From NCBI RefSeq assembly GCF_900496995.4, contig NC_044029.1, positions 4,402,001 through 4,466,000 on the forward strand: DNA of 64,000 bases, in the 5' to 3' direction. Origin of the DNA: Aquila chrysaetos chrysaetos (lineage: Eukaryota > Chordata > Aves > Accipitriformes > Accipitridae). Shown here piece by piece: positions 42,001 through 51,073 of this stretch; positions within the stretch are counted from its first letter, which is position 1; each line of letters starts with the position of its first letter. The notes beneath the pieces are model-generated. The model had not been told where the DNA came from, ran no database searches, and saw only the letters and a list, made by a program, of their open reading frames with translations. Made by a program: the position numbers and the translations under genes.

Positions 42001-45000
42001 ACTGGTAAAGTGCAAAGCTATTAGGCCACAGCACTGGTTTAATCCTCGGAATAGAGTCCAAGGCTTAAAGGTCACCATTAACCAATATTCTCCAGAAGCA
42101 ATTGTCAACTCCAGAAGTCTTCAGTTTGCATTTTTCAAGTGTCCATTTTTCTTAGAGGTTGGTGAATGTGAACTTTTATGTTACCCGGTTTGCACCCTGA
42201 GCAGTACAGTAGCAAAAGAAAAAAAAAAAAAAAAAGGAAAAAGAAAAAAGTACTGTAATCCTCAGTAATATAAGGATAAGAATATAAAGTACGAGTAGAG
42301 ATGATCTTGTCTCTGAAATGGTCAGGTACAGATCCAATTTTATGGCTGTATTACCCCCTTTGTATTTGTAAACCCATCATAGTAGACACAGGGTGAGAAT
42401 AGTTCTCCTGATCAATCTGTGCATGATGCATGTCATAAACAGTAGGACACCGTGTCTGATTCCTGAGCTTGTATTTTAAGGGCAATACAGGAATACTGGA
42501 GAGAATTTCCAGGAGGGCCACCAAAATTGTACAAGGATGGGAAAACAAACCTCACAGCAATGGTTAATGATGTTTTTGGTTTTTTTAATCAAGAAAAAGA
42601 TTGAACGGTCATCACCGCACATTTATGTGCGTATAGGTCATGCTGCAAGATCTTCGGTATTATAGATAATAATAAATACTGTAGTTGGAAATCAAACTTT
42701 TAACATAGTATCTCAGGCATTTTGAAGCAAAGAGTAGTTAAAGCATTTCACAAATGCATTGTTGAGCTTCTGCCTTGTCTTCTGCAATGGTCTTGCCTGA
42801 GCAATTGTATTAGTTCCCTCTGGTGTTAAAGCTCTGAAAACCCATCATGGCTAGAGTGTTTGTTTAAGTAGTCTCTATAGATATGATGTTGTGGCAGCTT
42901 TAACGAAATGTACCTCCTTTGTCACAGAGGCTAGGACAAGATGATAATAGGGATGGAGCTATTTTGGTTAGATCATTCTTGTCTCATGCCTCCCATGTGA
43001 CTTTGACTTTATATGAGGAAATACTTTTTATGTTTTGTGTCAGACTATCTTGCCTTTCTGTTGAGAAAGGTGAATAATCTGTTGTGTTCGTGTTGTGACC
43101 AAGTTGCCTGATTGGTTTTGTTATGCTTGAGAGCATTGTTAATGTGTACTGAGTGAATGCAGTTTTCTTTCCTGAGTTTCTTTTTCTGTAAATCCCACTC
43201 AGTGAATTTGCTATTAAAACAGACTTAGCTACAGCAGATCAAGTTGTTGAGCATCTTCATCAAGCATAGAAAGTCAAATGCGGGTCAATTCTTTCTCTAT
43301 GCTCTCTGCGCTAAAAACTAGCAGCTGCTTCCTGCTGAAGTATGCAGTAAATTTCCAAGAACTTTCAGCTAGTTGTGGAAAAACTTTCAATTGTGTGACA
43401 GATTTGAATGGGAGGAGCACGTATCAAAAAAGCCTTTAACCTGGTAGAATATACTGAACATTATAACACTGCTGTAGAGGGAAAAAATCTGTTTATGCCT
43501 CTATCAGTGTTTGACCATTTCTAAGAGAAATATGGCATGATTATCCGTCATGATCTTTTTGAAACTCTTAATAATGGACAATATATTTAGGAACCTTTTC
43601 TAACTAGGCATTGTTCTGGTTTTGTGAATAACTGTAAATGATTCGGAAAAACTATGTACTTGAATAATTTTCACTCTAATTCATCTTTCTGCTTTTTTAA
43701 GAGAGACAGGCAGTTCCTTGGGCTGTTTATCAACCTAGGGAAGTCAAGAAAAATGCTTCTTAATTTCAAAGAAAACTTCATTTTATTTTGCTACTATAAG
43801 CTACTTTATATTGTGTACTTGTTATAATTACATGCAGAAAAGGAAACTGGAAGTTACATTTAGAAAAGTAAAATTCAAATTCCATTTATCTCTCTTTTTT
43901 TTTTTTTTTTTTTTTACCTTTATTTTCCCTCTCAGGTGGAAAGACATGACATGAATACCCTGAGTTTACCACTTAACATTCGCCGTGGAGGCTCTGACAC
44001 CAACCTGAACTTTGATGTACCAGATGGGGTCCTAGAGTTTCACAAAGTCAAACTCAGTGCAGATAGCTTGAAACAGAAAATCCTCAAGGTTACAGAACAA
44101 ATCAAAGTTGAACAAACAGCTCGAGATGGAAACGTGGCTGAGTATTTGAAACTGGTAAACAGTGCAGACAAGCAACAGGCTGGGCGCATTAAACAAGTCT
44201 TTGAGAAAAAGAACCAGAAATCTGCCCACTCCATTGCCCAGCTGCAGAAGAAATTGGAACAGTATCACAAAAAGCTCAAGGATATTGAACAAAATGGATC
44301 TTCCAAAACTACTAAGGATACTTCCAAAGATAATTTGAAAGATAGTCAGCATGGAAAGTCCCGTACCTCTGGGCATGGAACAGAGAGCGGCAAGTCGGGT
44401 GTGCCGGGTGTATCTTTGACACCACCTGTCTTTGTTTTCAGCAAGTCTAGAGAGTTTGCAAACCTGATCCGAAACAAATTTGGTAGTGCAGACAACATTG
44501 CTCATCTCAAAAATACCTTGGATGAATTTCGGCCAGAAACGAGTTCTAGAACATATGGGGGCAGTGCCACCATTGTTGCCAAACCAAAATATGTTAGTGA
44601 TGATGAATGCTCAAGTGGAACCTCTGGCTCAGCAGATAGTAATGGAAATACTCCCTTTGGTCCTGCTGTGGCAAGTACCCTGGACAGCCAAGGAAAGCTT
44701 TCCATGATTTTGGAGGAACTAAGGGAAATCAAGGAGACACAGTCCCAATTAGCTGATGATATTGAGAATTTAAAAACACAATTTAAAAGAGACTATGGCT
44801 TTATTTCTCAGATGTTACAAGAGGAAAGATATAGGTATTTTTTTTCAACTGTTCTCTTGAAATTACTTTTGAATGGGTATAGAAGCTATTTGGAAAGTGG
44901 AAATGTGGGTGTGTGCTTGTGTGTGTGATATTTCAGAAGCAGGAGGAAAAAATAGTTCCAATCAATATCTCTTACCAAGATGTTCCACTCCTTCCAATAA

Positions 45001-48000
45001 CTGAAAATATATGTAGAACATTAATATTTCCTATCAAATAATGTGGTAGTTCTTTGCCTTCTGTCGAAGGCTTGTCAGAAAATTCTCTCATTTGACATAG
45101 TGTATTATGTGAATACTGCGTATAGGAGATGCCAATTGTTTTGTAACTGGTGGAAGGATTCTGGTTTATTGTGACTTGAAAATGCTAATCAGTCTACGGT
45201 GTAGCAGAGCTGATTTACAGCTGATAAGTATACCCTTTAGTCCCAAATACCTTGTCCAAATACTTCTCAGACACATTGCTATCTTGTAGATGCGATGTCA
45301 CTTTGTACCCTGATGTAACACGCGGCTGTGAAATGTAGTTTTAAGTGCTGTAGCGCAACTTCCTCTTGCATTTGGTACTTGGCAATTAATTCCTTTATCA
45401 TCCACTGTGGGAAGTGAGATATGTTCTACAGAGGGCTTGCACCTGCTGTACCTATATCCCATTTGTCATATTGCTTGTTAAAGTAAGTGTTGATTCTTGA
45501 AGTCTTTACTACACTAATGGGCAAAAACTCAGTAGGAAATGCAATATTTAATGTTTCCTTTTGTACAGTTCTTGAAATACAAGGGAAGGCTGGATATCAG
45601 GTGGGAATGCGGGGGAGGAAAGAACAGAGCAAATGGCCTACTGAACTCAGGACTTGGTTTTAGGAGAAGGCAGAGCAGCCTCTTCTGACAGCTCACTGCC
45701 ATTAAGATCTTAAGTCTCCTGCCACCATTTCCACAGCTAGACAATTTTGCCTCCATCATTTTTGTGCCAACCGCAGTGTTTGCCTGTTTGTGTGTTAAAT
45801 CAAGTTACAACATCACCAAAAAAAATTTTCTAGTTTCCTGAAGGTTTAGTTGAACTGGTTTTCCAGGCAGAGGCGTGCCAAAACAGGCTGTGCATGAATG
45901 GCAGGACCTTGCAGTTGTGTTTGAGAGGGGATCCAGGGAACATATTTTTCCTTTCACTAGTGGCGAGCTGTTAACTGGCTCAGGCTTACATATGAAACCA
46001 TATCTTCTTGTCTAAATGAAGAGTGAGAAATGGAAAAATGTAAGTTGGATACCCTTAGGCACTGTTTATGGTTCATATAATTTGCCAATGATGTACAAAT
46101 ATTTGCTTTTTAACACCCACTGCCAGCAAGAAACACTCAGAAAAGGCTTTCAGTTTGCTGAATAAATGCTTATGGAGAGTTTCCAAAGTTTTTACTGATT
46201 TCTCTATGTGCTCTGTAATGCTAGTCAGATGAATCCATAGCACACTGAAAAATTGCCTTTTAAAATGTGTAATTGTTTTCATGATTTAGCATTACTTGAA
46301 TAGAAGGCACTAAATTTAGACCTTTTTTCCTAATAAGATACGAAAGATTGGAAGACCAGTTAAATGATCTCACTGATCTTCATCAACATGAGACAGCAAA
46401 CTTGAAACAAGAGCTAGCCAGCATAGAGGAGAAAGTGGCGTATCAGGCATATGAGCGATCACGTGATGTTCAGGTACTTTTTTTTTTTCCCCTTATCATC
46501 ACCTTCTGGCATTTTGTAGAAATCTTGTGGTGAAAAACACTTGCATCTTTCTACATCTTTGTATATAAGGAAACTGGGGAATTATTTAAGCCCATGTTTT
46601 GTCTGTTTTAACGTGAAAACCCAGCATGTTTAAATTGGTGACGGTCTCCTTTTGTTTCAATGGATTCAGAATTTTATCTGCTGGAACTGATGATACATCC
46701 TAGGCAGACTCGTGGGTGAAGAATGGCCTGGTTTAATTTTTTGCACCAGAGGAGGAGGGAATTGAGTCTCCTTGTATTGTGTAAAATGCTGCTTTTGACA
46801 ATGTCATAACACAAACCTCTTGCTCAGACTTTCTCTGATATATAGTCATATCACTGGCAAGGTTTATTATAAATGGAGTTTAAGGTAATAAGTGAGAGAG
46901 CTAATTGATAAATAGACTTGTAGATTTGCCAGTTGTAACTTAAGAGTTCTAATCCATGGTCACAACGGCCCCTATAATCAACACTCTAGGGTGTGTTCAC
47001 CTCGGTGATCAGTTGTAGTCATGTCTGACTTCAATCAAAAGCCAGTAATAATGTCTACAAGTTTGTCCTGACAGCATGTAGTTACATACTTGAGTATTTA
47101 TATACAATATAAGCATTTATATAATTCATAACATTTCTACCCAAAGTCTGAACAAGTGGTGAAAAATGGTGAAAATATTGTTTTGCCTTACTTTGGGTTT
47201 AAATTCACTAACAACTGAGGAATCCTCAAAGACTGTCTTCATATTGGCTCAGATGGTAAAAAAAACAAACAAACAAACAAAAAAACCCCCACCAAAACCA
47301 AAACCCCTATCCTGTACACCCCTGTGCTCACATTTCTAACGTAGAGCATGCAAGCAGCAGGATGATCACACCGTTTCCTGATTGGTGTCAGAGTTAGGAA
47401 ACTCCAGGGAACAGAGTGGCAAAGGGATAGTACTGAATGTAGGCATATAATAGGTTCCTTTGTAGGTTTAAAGAAGAGAGGTCTCTTGTGCAGGACTTCT
47501 TTCTGTGAAGGCATCTTGAGGATGTAAAAACTGAATGAGACCTGAGTTCCCCAGCAGAAGGGCTGTGAAATGTTCACTAACTCATTAGCAGAACCCTGGA
47601 GGGGTATCAGAGACTTTTAACACTAATTGCAGTGTTACGTTGATACAGCCTTGTTTCTTTTATCTCTGTACAGTTGGGCCTGTTTAAACCTGTTTCTTTG
47701 AGGGGGGGGTTGGCAAATAATCTAAAATAGAGTAAAAGCATTTAAGTTGTGGATATTTTAAGTAACAGCCTAACTTCAGAGCACTCTGTCCCTAAGGGAT
47801 GGGCAGATAATTTTTAAAACACTTGCTCAGCCTCTCAATCCAGAGCTGCAGGTATCAAACTTTTGCAGCTGGACTTTCTCTAAAGCAGCACGAGATGATT
47901 TGAGAATAAATTATGGTCAGAGTGGAAGAAGGACCAGGAAAGTTCTTCAGTGTGTAGTGGAGACCATGCATGAACCCTAAGGGACTTTGTGTCACCCATT

Positions 48001-49568
48001 AAGAACTGTCTTCTATATTATTACTAATTCCTAGAACAGTGAAAGGAAGCAGTCTTTTGTAAGGTGCTATGCCATGTGCTTTGCACTGAGTTTGGTGCCT
48101 GGCTGGTCGCCTGGTAAGCCAGTTCAACTTGCCGAAACAACGGAGAACTGACCTAGCAAAAGAAAGCTAATACTCTGTGTGGAGTGGTTTTGTTTGTTTT
48201 TACACAGAGGATTGGGTTGAATCGGCTTACTCTGTGATCAGGTGAACACCCCTGCCAGTGCAAGGAAAATATTTGGAGTTTGAGAGTGGGGAAGGAAGCA
48301 GGGATGCTGGAGCAGAATTTTTTCCCGTTTACACAGTGGTAAAAGGTTATGTCAAGTTGATCAATCTCATTAAATTATAGCCTTGCACCGTGCTACACAG
48401 GGTTGCCCAAATCCCAACTCTGTCAAAAAGTGGCATTTTGGCAAGCAAGTGAAGCAGTCGGAAACTTTTCCATGTTTCACTTTGAGAGGGCTTAAGCATG
48501 GGGTTAGTGACTTAAGAACTGTTTTACTCAAAGACCATTTTTAGTCTACCCTCAAGCAGAAGAGAAGGGTCTGCTTTCTTTAGAACAAAATGTGAAGCTG
48601 GATATATCATGTGTGAGAGAGAATCCCATCAAAGCACCACCACAGGTTTCTCCGCTGTCTCCACTGCACACTGCCCGCTTGGGGTGTGGATTAATGAGCC
48701 TCCCCACTGACAGAGGGAGAAGGCAATCTCTTACTGCAGACTCAAGCCCAGCACTGTACAATGGGTGTCTTTGAGAGAAAAAGCAATGTAGACCAGAGAG
48801 ATGGTGTAAACCAAATGCTATATGTTGCAAAGTAGATGTAATTAGTATCACAGCAAGCCTGTACTACCCTAATGTTTTCTACAGCGTATACAAAGAAACT
48901 AACTTTGCTGTTTAATCCAGTGAAAGTTGCCAAGGCAACAGCTTTCCCAGTACTTTATCTCATCAGTATATGCAGGAAATATCTGTCATGAACATTCGAG
49001 TTACGATACTATTTTTCAAGCGTGAAGAATGTAAAAACTACATTTTGGACAGTGTTGTCAGACTTGATTGTGCCTGAGCAGGCAGTGATACACACATGCA
49101 GGTATATATGTGCATTTATTTTTTAAAAAGTTGGTGGCTCATTCAAATTTTAGGAGTCTATAATAAATTACATTTCTAATCTAGCTGATGGATGGCTCTG
49201 CAGCTAAAACGGGAAAAGTGGTGTATGGAAATACAGCTGCCCTAATTCTTGTTTTCTGTCTCCAGGAAGCCTTGGAATCATGCCAGACCCGGGTTTCAAA
49301 GCTGGAGCTCCATCAGCAAGAACAGCAAGCACAGCAGTCCGAAACAGTTAATGCCAAAGTGCTCCTGGGGAAATGTATAAATGTTATCCTGGCCTTCATG
49401 ACTGTCATCTTAGTGTGCGTTTCTACTATTGCAAAGTTCATTGCTCCTATGATGAAGAGCCGTTTTCATATCATCTGCACTTTTTTCGCAGTGACGCTGC
49501 TGGCAATATTTTGTAAAAACTGGGATCATATCATTTGTGCCATAGAAAGGATGATTATACCAAGATGA
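761..49568 (+). CDS. TMCC3: TMCC3, transmembrane and coiled-coil domain protein 3 (complete, 4 coding exons)
   Basis: The coding sequence joins 761-838, 43936-44834, 46338-46473 and 49266-49568 (78+899+136+303 nt, 471 codons plus TGA). I recognise it as TMCC3 from the N-terminus MPGSDTAL, the block after the exon 1/2 junction ([19 protein letters not shown]), [20 protein letters not shown], and the C-terminus ending ERMIIPR. Layout: basic N-terminus; first coiled coil about 66-145; polar Ser/Lys linker about 147-180; conserved PPVFVF and [12 protein letters not shown] blocks (189-209); acidic/Ser-rich stretch 247-262; second coiled coil about 277-395; two hydrophobic segments, about 409-431 and 438-454; short charged tail. 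Known for the family (Tmemb_cc2/TEX28-like): ER membrane proteins that oligomerise through the coiled coils. TMCC3 is reported at three-way junctions of ER tubules. Human TMCC3 is about 477 residues, and the small deficit here seems to lie in the polar linker. No frameshift or stop is present, so the gene looks functional. Confidence 0.96.
1832..1941. repeat. G/T-rich tract followed by a C24 homopolymer
   Basis: Runs of 4-7 G separated by T-rich loops (G runs at 1838-1842, 1850-1856, 1865-1868, 1873-1877, 1887-1891) are followed by T/G repeats and then 24 consecutive C (1918-1941). The G runs fit a G-quadruplex pattern on the plus strand, and the C run gives one on the minus strand. It is low-complexity sequence in intron 1, and the homopolymer length may be unreliable. 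Confidence 0.9.
4693..4710. repeat. (CA)9 microsatellite
   Basis: Nine perfect CA units in intron 1 of TMCC3. Confidence 0.95.
4994..5092. repeat. A/C-rich low-complexity tract
   Basis: About 100 bp is nearly free of G and T, with irregular CAAA/CCAAA/ACCCC units. It includes CCCAACTGACAAACAAAAAA, which closely resembles part of the tract at 40124-40253. Confidence 0.85.
9053..9079. repeat. T27 homopolymer
   Basis: Uninterrupted T run following a CT-rich stretch. No retrocopy body or target-site duplication is recognised on either side. Confidence 0.9.
13179..13197. repeat. (AAAT)n microsatellite
   Basis: About four AAAT units within AATAAATAAATAAATAA in intron 1. Confidence 0.85.
16171..16214. 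repeat. AT-rich inverted repeat (12-bp arms)
   Basis: TATTTTATACAT (16171-16182) pairs exactly with ATGTATAAAATA (16203-16214). The 20-nt interior holds a further palindrome, CACATATATGTG. This is a potential cruciform. No terminal duplications or element identity were found. Confidence 0.8.
23339..23372. repeat. G/T-rich low-complexity tract
   Basis: Repeats of GGGTTTGTTT/GGTTTTGTTT type, the reverse-strand equivalent of the A/C-rich tracts elsewhere in this window. Confidence 0.8.
24070..24111. repeat. Two overlapping hairpin stems
   Basis: AGCTCATGCGAG (24070-24081) pairs with CTCGCGTGAGCT (24089-24100), with one G-T position. GCGTGAGC (24092-24099) also pairs perfectly with GCTCACGC (24104-24111). 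The two stems share the middle segment, so only one can form at a time. Confidence 0.75.
29357..30294 (+). mobile_element. Solo LTR, avian ERVL-type, 938 bp, with intact target-site duplication
   Basis: It begins TGTTCTGGGTTTGTGTGG and ends AAACCACAACA (TG...CA termini). The 5-bp direct repeat ACCAG flanks it exactly (29352-29356 and 30295-30299), and a 5-bp duplication fits ERVL-class elements. Internal features are a TATA-like GTATTTAAG (29514-29522), an AAGATGGCC YY1-like site (about 29770), degenerate tandem repeats built on GCCCATGG (about 29656-29730), and an AATTAAA in the 3' part (about 30080). I recognise this LTR type from many bird genomes but cannot assign the exact Repbase name. 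No internal retroviral genes remain, so it is a solo LTR left by recombination. Its reverse-strand open frames (up to 163 codons) are by-products of GC-rich sequence. Confidence 0.85.
34201..34248. repeat. Polypurine (G/A) tract
   Basis: A nearly uninterrupted purine run with GGGG blocks then GAGA blocks, a potential triplex- or quadruplex-forming sequence in intron 1. Confidence 0.8.
35673..35692. repeat. G14-C-G5 homopolymer
   Basis: Poly-G run interrupted by one C. Homopolymer length may be imprecise. Confidence 0.9.
36184..36206. repeat. T23 homopolymer
   Basis: T run in intron 1, with no retrocopy recognised alongside it. Confidence 0.9.
40124..40253. repeat. A/C-rich low-complexity tract with a C run
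   Basis: About 130 bp is almost free of G and T. It contains CCCAACTGACCAAACAAAA, close to the segment at about 5003, then a run of 13 C at 40198-40210 and 11 A. The minus strand has G runs that leave a 108-codon Gly/Phe/Leu-rich chance frame. Confidence 0.85.
41332..41787 (-). mobile_element. Solo LTR, avian ERVL-type, 456 bp, minus strand, with target-site duplication
   Basis: On the minus strand it starts TGTCCTGGGTTTGGCTGGG and ends CTAAACCACGACA. The 5-bp duplication GTCAC lies at 41327-41331 and 41788-41792. It matches the copy at 54560-55123 in order and content (ACTCATGGGTTGAGATAAG, ATAATAATA-like tract, GTGATGCACAATGCA, GGCATGACATCA-like segment). It lacks roughly 100 bp present in that copy near the LTR start. 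A 26-nt C run (41632-41657) marks an expanded homopolymer, possibly of imprecise length in the assembly. Confidence 0.85.
43936..44834 (+). CDS. TMCC3: TMCC3 coding exon 2 (residues 27-325 plus part of 326)
   Basis: The acceptor is a long pyrimidine tract (T run 43895-43915, then TTTTCCCTCTCAG), and the exon starts at 43936 with GTG (Val27). The donor is AG/GTATTT at 44834/44835, splitting an Arg codon after two bases. The exon encodes the first coiled coil, the polar linker, the conserved [12 protein letters not shown] block and the start of the second coiled coil. An in-frame ATG at 43951 (MNTLSLPLN) could start a shorter isoform from an alternative 5' exon, as is known for TMCC-family genes. 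The sequence does not show whether it is used. Confidence 0.97.
44835..46337 (+). other. TMCC3: TMCC3 intron 2 (1.5 kb)
   Basis: This is a GT...AG intron (GTATTT at 44835, TAATAAG ending at 46337) that interrupts Arg326 after its second base. It contains a short GT-rich stretch near 44907-44927 and nothing else recognised. If retained, the frame continues for 31 codons to a stop at 44926-44928. Confidence 0.93.
46338..46473 (+). CDS. TMCC3: TMCC3 coding exon 3 (residues 326-371)
   Basis: The acceptor TAATAAG lies at 46331-46337. The first base completes Arg326, and the exon then reads [18 protein letters not shown] and on to ERSRDVQ. The donor CAG/GTACTT is at 46473/46474, leaving phase 0. 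It is an uninterrupted heptad-like helical stretch that forms the middle of the second coiled coil. The sequence just before the acceptor (CCTTTTTTCCTAATAAG) is a short but adequate pyrimidine tract. Confidence 0.96.
46474..49265 (+). other. TMCC3: TMCC3 intron 3 (2.8 kb)
   Basis: This is a phase 0 GT...AG intron. It holds an A/C-rich low-complexity tract at 47257-47308 and otherwise ordinary AT-rich DNA. The frame stays open for about 20 codons past exon 3 (to 46533). It is also open for 26 codons before exon 4, starting at an ATG at 49188. Confidence 0.93.
47257..47308. repeat. A/C-rich low-complexity tract in intron 3
   Basis: An (AAAC)n stretch passes into ACCCCC/CCAAAACC units, resembling the tracts at 4994 and 40124. 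Confidence 0.85.
49266..49568 (+). CDS. TMCC3: TMCC3 coding exon 4 (residues 372-471, two membrane segments, stop)
   Basis: The acceptor is TGTCTCCAG ending at 49265, and the exon begins EALESCQTR in phase 0. It encodes the end of the second coiled coil (a Gln-rich stretch at about 388-395), then hydrophobic segments at about 409-431 (from [15 protein letters not shown]) and about 438-454 ([16 protein letters not shown]), and closes with [11 protein letters not shown] and TGA at 49566-49568. Two closely spaced membrane segments at the extreme C-terminus suit a hairpin ER anchor with the coiled coils on the cytosolic side. That topology is inferred from the family. Confidence 0.97.
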   Translation, partial: EALESCQTRVSKLELHQQEQQAQQSETVNAKVLLGKCINVILAFMTVILVCVSTIAKFIAPMMKSRFHIICTFFAVTLLAIFCKNWDHIICAIERMIIPR

Positions 49569-49714
49569 AGCTGCTGGTCTGGCTGCTTTTTTTTTTTTTT
49601 TTCTCCCTCTTCCCCTTCCAGTTTTTTAAGTGCTGTGTGTATACAAGTCATTTTTTGTTGGTTTAAATGTGCAGACTGGATGGAGAAGGCTGCAAAGACT
49701 CCTGGACTTTAAGG

Positions 49715-49722
49715 TGTAAATA
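49715..49722 (+). promoter_or_regulatory. Pumilio-type element TGTAAATA
   Basis: This matches the UGUANAUA consensus about 150 nt after the TMCC3 stop codon, a typical location for Pumilio response elements. Further matches in the inferred 3' UTR are at 50595-50602, 53518-53525 and 55701-55708. Function is inferred from the motif only. Confidence 0.4.
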
Positions 49723-50594
49723 CATAAATGCATACTTGTTGGCAGTCATTTGCCTGTTCAATCCAATTATGTCTAATTGGCTATGTCTGTGATGAACTGC
49801 TCGCTTATGTCTGTCTTCTGCCTTAATCCAAAGGGTTTTCCACTTTACAAACCCACACCCACAAAAGATGGTGTGATGCTCTGGGAGGGATCCAAGCAAC
49901 TGCAAGTGTCAGGTGTGCTTTTTTACTAGACTGGAGTGCAAAGAGTGTGATCAGGAGGGAGTGAACCATAGTGTGTATCAGCCTTGTTAGACTAATAAGT
50001 TAATTTTCTCTCTGTATCCAGCTAGAATGATAAGCCAAATTATACAGTCATATATATTAATAGTTCTTGATTTTAAATTAATGGGTATCTGTATATGGGG
50101 TTTCTAGTTTTCAGGAGCAGCAAAACTTGATGCTTCTGCTAGTAACCTTTTGCACAGGGAGTTTATTGTTTGTAAATTAGACCAGTGATGACTATTGACC
50201 ACAGTTAGCAGTTGTTCTATCCTGGCACTGTTTCTTATCACATTCAGGAAACACATAAATGTGGCATAAGACTCCCAAAGATGAACTTAATTGAATGACA
50301 AGATCTCCAGGCCACTTTTGTAAAGAAGCAAATAACTGGTGCGTAAGTTTGGTCATGCAGACCAAAGCACTCTCTTGCTTCAAGCCCTGCAACCTGCAAG
50401 GGGAAGGAAGTACACAGAAAGGCAACATCTAGATTAGCCTTTGTTAGCACTGAATTGTTGGGGTGCTCTAACTGAACGCAAAGCAGGTAGGTGGTGGGAC
50501 TCTGGGTACAGTGGATTTCTTTCTTGTGTCAGATTAAGGAATGTGGAAGAAGCATGAGGGAACAGCTTCTTAGGGGAGCAGGGAGTTAAACTTC

Positions 50595-50602
50595 TGTAAA
50601 TA
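50595..50602 (+). promoter_or_regulatory. Pumilio-type element TGTAAATA (second copy)
   Basis: This is the same octamer as at 49715, lying in the 3' UTR of TMCC3. Motif match only. Confidence 0.35.
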
Positions 50603-51052
50603 TACAAACACTGTGCAGACTCTCTTGACAAACATTCCTGAAAATAATGTATTAGCATACAGTACCACTACTAGGAGACGGGGTTGGTTTTGTTTTCCTA
50701 CTGGAATTTATTTTGCTTGATTTAAGAACTGCAAAAAAAAATTTCCCTGAAATCTGCTTGGCTTTCAGCCATGATGTAAAACAAGATCTTTAATTAAAAA
50801 AAACAAAAGAAACCACCACAACCAGAATTATTCTCTGCTCTCCATTAAATGAAAAGACAGTGTCTCCAGTTATTTGATGTTCAGTGTTACTTACTTTGAA
50901 AATAATTGTCATGTGAGGTTTTCTTTTCAGTTGCAGTATTTGTTATGCTGGTTTTATGGCAGTGGGGGGAGGGGATTACTTGATGTGTGTATTTGTTTTT
51001 AATCAAGTGCAATAGTTGGTGTAGAAATTCAGAAGACCTTATTCTGAGGAAA

Positions 51053-51073
51053 GGGGGGGGGGGGGGGGGGGGG
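51053..51073. repeat. G21 homopolymer in the TMCC3 3' UTR
   Basis: 21 consecutive G on the sense strand of the probable 3' UTR, capable of forming an RNA quadruplex. The exact length is uncertain. Confidence 0.85.

Larger units (their letters stand above)
839..43935 (+). other. TMCC3: TMCC3 intron 1 (43.1 kb)
   Basis: The intron is bounded by GTAAGG at 839 and ...CTCAG at 43935. It is AT-rich with scattered homopolymers and microsatellites, two solo LTRs (29357-30294 plus strand, 41332-41787 minus strand) and several A/C-rich or G/T-rich tracts. Open frames inside are under about 165 codons, mostly under 100, lack recognisable domains, and the longest lie inside the LTR. I see no tRNA, rRNA, snoRNA or miRNA that I can name, and no recognisable CR1 LINE, although old fragments could escape inspection by eye. 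Long first introns like this commonly hold enhancers, but none can be assigned here. Confidence 0.9.

Noticed and set aside
44032..44505. 157-codon minus-strand frame
   Set aside because: It is an exact antisense shadow of TMCC3 exon 2.
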